Assembly: GCA_033807775.1 (NCBI GenBank)
Contig: CM066317.1
Span: forward strand, 39,993,870-40,057,869
Source of the DNA: Saussurea involucrata
Taxonomy: Eukaryota > Streptophyta > Magnoliopsida > Asterales > Asteraceae
Direction: 5' to 3'
DNA length: 64,000 nucleotides
Shown one piece after another: positions 58,885 to 64,000 of this stretch. The translations under genes were made by a program, and so were the position numbers. Below the pieces are notes generated by a model. The model saw only the letters and a program-made list of their open reading frames with translations. It did not search any database and was not told the origin of the DNA. Positions within the stretch are counted from its first letter, which is position 1. Every line of letters starts with the position of its first letter.

Positions 58885-61173
58885 TGTAACAAGCCAAAAT
58901 CAATAGGACAAACATAGCATTAAATTATACTCTTTAAAATAAAATTTGGTCCCGAATACTTCGTTACATCATTCACAAACTAAGGTTGGCGGAAACAACC
59001 TATACACAACTGAGAACAACTACTACTACAAGTGGCACCGGCACTGTCTCAACTGCTTATGTACTCTATCCTGCGCATGCTCACTTACCGGAGCCTTCTA
59101 CTATAAGCTTACCTGAAAAGGTTTTAGTTTTGAAAAGCGAGGGTTAGACCAAAAGGTCTAGTGAATTCCCTCCATAAAACATTCAACACAGTATAAAATC
59201 ATTTCATAGAAAACATACTTTCACATCTTTCTCATAAACATCATCCAAGGTTAAACACAGGGATTCAGGGTCGCATAAGCTACTCCGATCGGGGCCTAAC
59301 GGACACCCTCTCGTCTACGCCGAAATCCAAGTGGACTCCTCGTTCCTTCATGTAGGAGGAAACGAATTCCATCCTACAAGCTAACCTCCATATGCCCAAG
59401 GGATTAGAAATTCCTTGGTACCCGGATCCCACTGTGCAACCGACTCCACATAGCATTCACATAAACCATCATAGTCATAAAACATGAGAATTATAATACA
59501 CTTTACAATTCGTTTCATTGCCAATAATATTTTCAGTAGAGCTTACTTATCATTAGAAAATGTTCGTAAAAGCTTGCAAATAAATCATGCTCATAAAACA
59601 TACCCTGATAGTAAAATATAAAGCTTTCATTTACATAAAGTTCATGTGAAATAACAGGGCATTTCCACGTAATCGCTTTCTTTGTAAAATGCGTAAGATC
59701 ACGTATTTTAGTTAGAAAAACTCACCTGGCTTGCTCGCTCCAAAGCTCCTCACTTACACTTCCGATCTCTAGGCGGAACACCTATTATATTAATAACGTA
59801 CGTCATAATTCGTTCATTTATTACTCGAGTTAAATCCCGAACTCAACCAAAACTTATCTAAGTTGGTAGATTCCATTTCTAGTCCAGAAATCATAATTAA
59901 GGGTCTTTGCTTTCCCATCCTTTTGAAATGCTACACCGGATCCATTAATTTACCCGACTCTAGGTTTCCCAACATAAAATTATAACATTTGATTCTAAAT
60001 ATCAAAGCCGGATCATGATAATAATAATATGACCCAAATTAATAAATAGGCTATCAATTACATACTAGGCCCCTTTAAAAATAATTATAGACTTTAATAA
60101 TAAACTAAGCCCAATTTAATAACCAAGCCCACTGTAACTCTAAGTCCAAAGAGAATTTAGAATCTCTCGGCCCAACTTAACTTTCAGCCCCCAAACCATT
60201 CGGTCCAGAACTTGGTATGGTTTGCGCCAAACAGCGTTTGCGCCAACTGCTTTGCGCCAACAGTGTTTGCGCCAAACTGCTTTGCGCCAAACACTGTTTT
60301 GCGCCAACACTCAAATACGCCAGACACTGATTAGCTCAGTCTCGATTTCACGATTTAAAACTGTAATTCGCTAGCTTAAGCGAAGAACAAACCTTAAGAG
60401 TGATTACCAAGGTTCTCACTACAATTTAAACCTCTTAGTCGATTTCTTGATCAAACTTACCCATTTTAAACATTTGATTTATCTTTGACAAAATAAGAAT
60501 TTGAATCAAAACCCTATTAATATCCTTATTGGATTTCTCACTTACATAACCAAGAACAACTAGAAACCTACAAATCTAGCATTACTTGCAAAAGAGAAAC
60601 GCAAGGGGATGGTTTCTTACCAGAATAGAACCTCACGGAACGAAAAGATGCTGCCGAACCTCGCCACCGCCGACGACCACCACCGACAGCCAACCGCCGG
60701 CGACCACCATCTCCTTCTCCCCGTCGTTTCTCTCTCTCGCTGTCCCTTCTCTCTCGTCGTCTATCTCTCTCTCGCAGCTTCTCTCTCGCGGCTGCTCTCT
60801 TTCTCTCGCTATCTCTATTTCTCGCTGAACAACAGCAAACACACACCAGAACCACACACACACAAGAGTATTAACTCTTTCTCTCTGCTTCCTCCTCACG
60901 AAGAATACACAGGCCTCCCATGGCCATTTTCTTTCTTTCTTTTTCCCTTTTTTTCTCTCGATGTGCAGCTGCAAACAACACACACAAAACCCTAAAGTTG
61001 TTTTCTGATCTATTCTCAAAAGTGGCGCATAAAACAAGGGAATTAATTTCCCATTTTTCATATTATACCCTCATACTTTTTCATAATAAATAAATACAAC
61101 CCTAAACTTCCATTTGAAACAGGGGTCAACAAAAACTTCCATAAAACGGAAGAGTGATAACATTATTATTACA
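58885..61173 (-). mobile_element. B-related gypsy LTR, antisense (B')
   Basis: 59090-59460 aligns clearly with the reverse complement of LTR B (GTGGAGTCGGTTGCAC, GGGCATATGGAGGTTAGCTTG and CCCCGATCGGAGTAGCTTATG blocks). Contains the hairpin at 59145-59160, an acceptor-like TTTTCAG/G (minus, at 59113), a donor-like CCAG/GTGAGT (minus, at 59725), a TTTGCGCCAA array (60221-60310) and a pyrimidine-rich tract (60720-60960). The outer end at 61173 is uncertain. No internal domain adjoins it, so it may be a solo LTR. Confidence 0.65.
60221..60310. repeat. TTTGCGCCAA tandem array
   Basis: Six copies, period about 15-17 bp, with alternating spacers CAGCG, CTGC, CAGTG, ACTGC and ACACTG. Confidence 0.85.
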
Positions 61174-61622
61174 AGAGCTCATAAACGGGAAAGTTACATA
61201 AGACTATTCACAATAAGATGTGTAAAATAGATGGCTAAATGACAACTAATTAAGTCCATCTCTATTATAGAGACGATATTACAAAAAGGTGTCATCTTTA
61301 ATCCAAGTTCGATCCTTCTATTCTTGACACCACCCCAAAAGCATTCCCGCGCTCACAAGATCCCAACTAAACCTTCTTAAAGGTAGTACCGCTACGATCT
61401 GTTACACACATTCACAAGTAGTAAGTGTTAGGCTTAAATCGCCTAGTGAGTTAAACATGTAGCAATCATATATATATATATATATATATGTGTTTTTAAG
61501 AGATGTCAAGTTGGTCAATCACAAATTGAACTCCATGGGGAAGGCCCAAATCACCAACCCAAGTTACACCCGATTCGGATATGCTTCAACGTCTACCCCT
61601 CTGGTAACGCCTCAAGGCCCGG

Positions 61623-61698
61623 CACATTGGGACTACTTCAAATGGTATCACCCCAATTGCCACATCGGGACTACCTCAAATGGTATCACCCCAATTGC
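61623..61698. repeat. 38-bp tandem duplication
   Basis: Two nearly identical copies containing GGGACTAC and AATGGTATCACCCCAATTGC. Confidence 0.85.
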
Positions 61699-62429
61699 CA
61701 CATCCTACTAATGCTTACTTAGGGGCTCCTCCAATTTGTGAGTACCAACCATTAATCACTTCATGAAATTCATATAGCACATAATATATCTCATGACGAG
61801 TGGTCTCACCGCTTCATTTACATATGATGAGTATATTCATGTATTCCAAACTTCCACATACATACAAGTATCACATGAGTATCATCATCATATAAACTCA
61901 TGTATAAATGCATATTAAGCCAATTTCCTCATTAAGCCAAATTCCTCATTAAGACAATTTCATTCAATATATCATACAATGAATATTTCCAAGTAAGGTG
62001 AATATATACATAACCTTTCTCTTACCCTCAAGCTCCTAATCCTCCTCTTAATGGAGATAAGATCTTATTGGCTCAAATACACTTCAAGGTAAATTGTTAG
62101 CAATAAGTAAATTGATAGAGTAAATTATGTAACAAGTATACTTTTGAATCAAAGTTACTCACCTTAAAGCTCAAATTATGAAAACCCTAGAAATGGAAAC
62201 CCTTGATCTTGACCACTTCTAGCTAATAACACTTGAAGTTGAGATTGATCACCTAGGACCCAACAATAAAAGCCATAAATACTCCCAACAACCAATAATT
62301 TATGGAAAGAAGGAAGAATAACGAAACCCTACCTTGAGAGAGAGGAAAAACGTCTGCCAAAATATCTCAGTTTACTCCAATGAGCTAAAAATCCGTAACT
62401 CTCATTTTTATACCCAAAACAGGTCGGTG

Positions 62430-62690
62430 CGATTGTGACAGGGCGATAGTGACACTGTCACTATCGCCGGGGCACTATCGCTCAAAGCCCCCAAACTCTC
62501 GGTACTCCTTAAGCGATTGTGACATAGCGATAGTGACATTGTCACTATCGCCGGGGCATTCTCGCCGAGGTCCTTTGACTTGAACTCACACACACTTGCG
62601 GTACAAATGCGGCGATTGTGACACCCGCGATAGTGACACGGGCACTCTCGCCGGTCACTATCGCCCAAAGGCCACCAAGCCTCATTTGAT
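62430..62690. repeat. GCGATAGTGAC palindrome array
   Basis: Three units of about 85-100 bp, each starting GCGATTGTGACA and each holding a palindrome: 13-bp arms with a 1-base centre at 62442-62468, 12-bp arms at 62527-62551, and 11-bp arms with a 16-base centre at 62627-62664. Confidence 0.85.
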
Positions 62691-62807
62691 CCCCTTTTCA
62701 GCCCTTGAACAGATTCTAACGAGGTACAAGTCATGCTATAACAAAATAGTACCTGAACATGCAAAATAATTACCTAAATAACTTATAACGAAATTCGGGG
62801 TGTTACA

Positions 62808-64000
62808 ATTTTTCATCTTCCAAACGGATCTAAATTTTCAGTAACCCCAAGAAACTCGGTTTACATAGATCTCTCAACTAAACACAATGATCATAAAATC
62901 AGACGGATAAATATATAAGGTTATCCCGACCTTCTGACTGAGATTTATCTTAAATGATTCCTTAACGATCAGTGTGTTAATCTCAATAACACTTCCTCAC
63001 GAACTCTCGCAATCCATCTTATAAATCATAACATGTGAACACAGGTTGTAAGTGTCTCAATACTTGCCATTCCCAAAATATTCTTATCCCATTCACGACC
63101 ACATCAACAGTTTCCGAACTCAACTGCCTTTCCCGGCCAATGCAAAATAACCACTGATCCTTACCGCACTAAACAATACAATTTCCTTCTCTTAATCACA
63201 AACAACTTTAACTTGACCAACTCATTTCAATTATAATTATCAACTTATTTCAAAAGTTAAACTCCAATTGAGATGCCATTCATTTCTTTCTATCCACCAT
63301 AAATTATCATATATAATAACTTAGCATCAACGTCTCGCTATGCTGGTATTCACAAAATCCGTCAGTCAAAACTGACTTCTTAGCTAACAACTCCCCTGAG
63401 TAACCCAACAATTTACACTTTTCAAAATAATTTGAGAATTACTTATTCCATCATACTATCATCAACTTCTCACTTTAACATATCGATTCTCCCTTGTCAA
63501 TTCTTAGTAAGAATCTCGGTAGGATTGCAACACATCCTGTATTAACAAATAAATATCATTACTTAACAAATCTATCATGACGTTTCAACCCAACTAATGA
63601 TCATACTACCACTCCGACCCATAATCATCATCAAGTCATTCTTTAAACATAACCAAATCTCCAACTGTTTCCTTCTAGGATCATTCCTTCACACATAAGA
63701 AACAATTCACCCTCTTTAGAGATTTAGCATTTACTATAACACAATTTGACTAACACACTCCTCATCCTCTTTAAACTTCCAATAATCTCAACATATACCT
63801 ACTTAGCGAATCTTACAACCAAAAACACTTGGTTTCTCCTTCGGGTAATCTCCCACCACTACTATGTCCTTCTATCCCGAACATAATCACACCATGAAGT
63901 CAACTTACACCCTATGTGTTCCAACAATCTGGTTAATAGATCGTACATCTCATCTGAAACCCCCAAAAGCTTCTATCTGATGCTTTCATCCTCTCTAACA
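62808..64000. other. Unassigned sequence next to LTR D
   Basis: If LTR D is a 3' LTR, this would be the internal part of an antisense element. I see no gag or pol motif and no clear polypurine tract. It resembles the family C internal region in style, but I could not align it convincingly. Confidence 0.35.

Larger units (their letters stand above)
61174..62807 (-). mobile_element. Gypsy LTR D, antisense
   Basis: On the minus strand it starts TGTAACACCCCG at 62807. Contains a palindrome array (62430-62690), a donor-like TTTAAG/GTGAGT at 62162, a 38-bp duplication (61623-61698), the hairpin TAGGC-GATTTAA-GCCTA (61445-61429) and an acceptor-like GTAACAG ending at 61399. The distal end is not defined. 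Confidence 0.6.

Noticed and set aside
60568..61061. Arg/Glu-rich and Ser-rich ORFs over the pyrimidine tract
   Set aside because: Low-complexity CT repeats in LTR B' produce long frames on both strands; composition explains them.
62408..62764. ORF with repeated CHNR motif in LTR D
   Set aside because: The protein repeat follows from the DNA palindrome array; no start context or homology.

Overview
This window looks like repeat-rich intergenic DNA from a large-genome flowering plant, most likely a eudicot. I see no host protein-coding gene, rRNA, tRNA or CRISPR array. Almost everything I can name is a transposable element (TE), and many are nested in one another. The plant assignment rests on Tekay-type Ty3/gypsy chromoviruses, SIRE-type Ty1/copia elements, iMet-type primer binding sites (TGGTATCAGAG), Tourist-like and hAT-like MITEs and a Helitron terminus. 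The species cannot be named.

Layout, left to right. At 1-2261 lies the 3' end of a gypsy element (family A) with its LTR. At 2262-3515 is the right-hand part of a related LTR (C'). At 3698-3977 is a Tourist-like MITE. A second copy of that MITE (4313-12662) is split by a 5'-truncated copia element (Copia-F, 4559-12618) carrying RT-RNaseH, a large third ORF and a 3' LTR. At 12823-15379 are AT-rich inverted-repeat elements, one containing a foldback of about 1.2 kb. At 15800-17000 is a decayed antisense copia. At 17345-25706 is an almost complete gypsy element (family B) with both LTRs, one nonsense codon in gag and a changed integrase residue. At 25984-33603 is a non-coding LARD-like element (family C) whose 3' LTR holds two palindromic MITEs. 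At 33604-33958 is more C'-like LTR sequence, followed by a second family A element (33959-37483) cut off in the protease region. It abuts an antisense copia (Copia-R, 37484-51551) that keeps gag, pol, a third ORF interrupted by an hAT insertion, and a 5' LTR. From 51552 to 64000 there are decayed copia pieces, MITEs, an antisense C-type LTR split by a Helitron-like insert, an antisense B-type LTR (B'), another antisense gypsy LTR (D) and unassigned AT-rich DNA.

The coding pieces are ordinary retrotransposon functions (Gag, protease, RT, RNase H, integrase) and nearly all are damaged. The unusual signals are in cis elements and in the extra ORF. Copia-F is saturated with one hexamer core, CGCTGA, in coding and non-coding DNA alike: I count 46 hits in about 8 kb against roughly 4 expected. 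Its third ORF encodes a protein with basic nuclear-localisation-like clusters and a long coiled coil, and no membrane segment. The gypsy LTRs share a small hairpin whose stem covaries between families; it sits just upstream of a 3' splice-like site, and most of these LTRs also have a strong GTGAGT donor. LTR A also carries repeated hairpins with a constant loop and changing but self-complementary stems. These are the places where an undescribed mechanism is most likely. All counts and alignments were made by eye.
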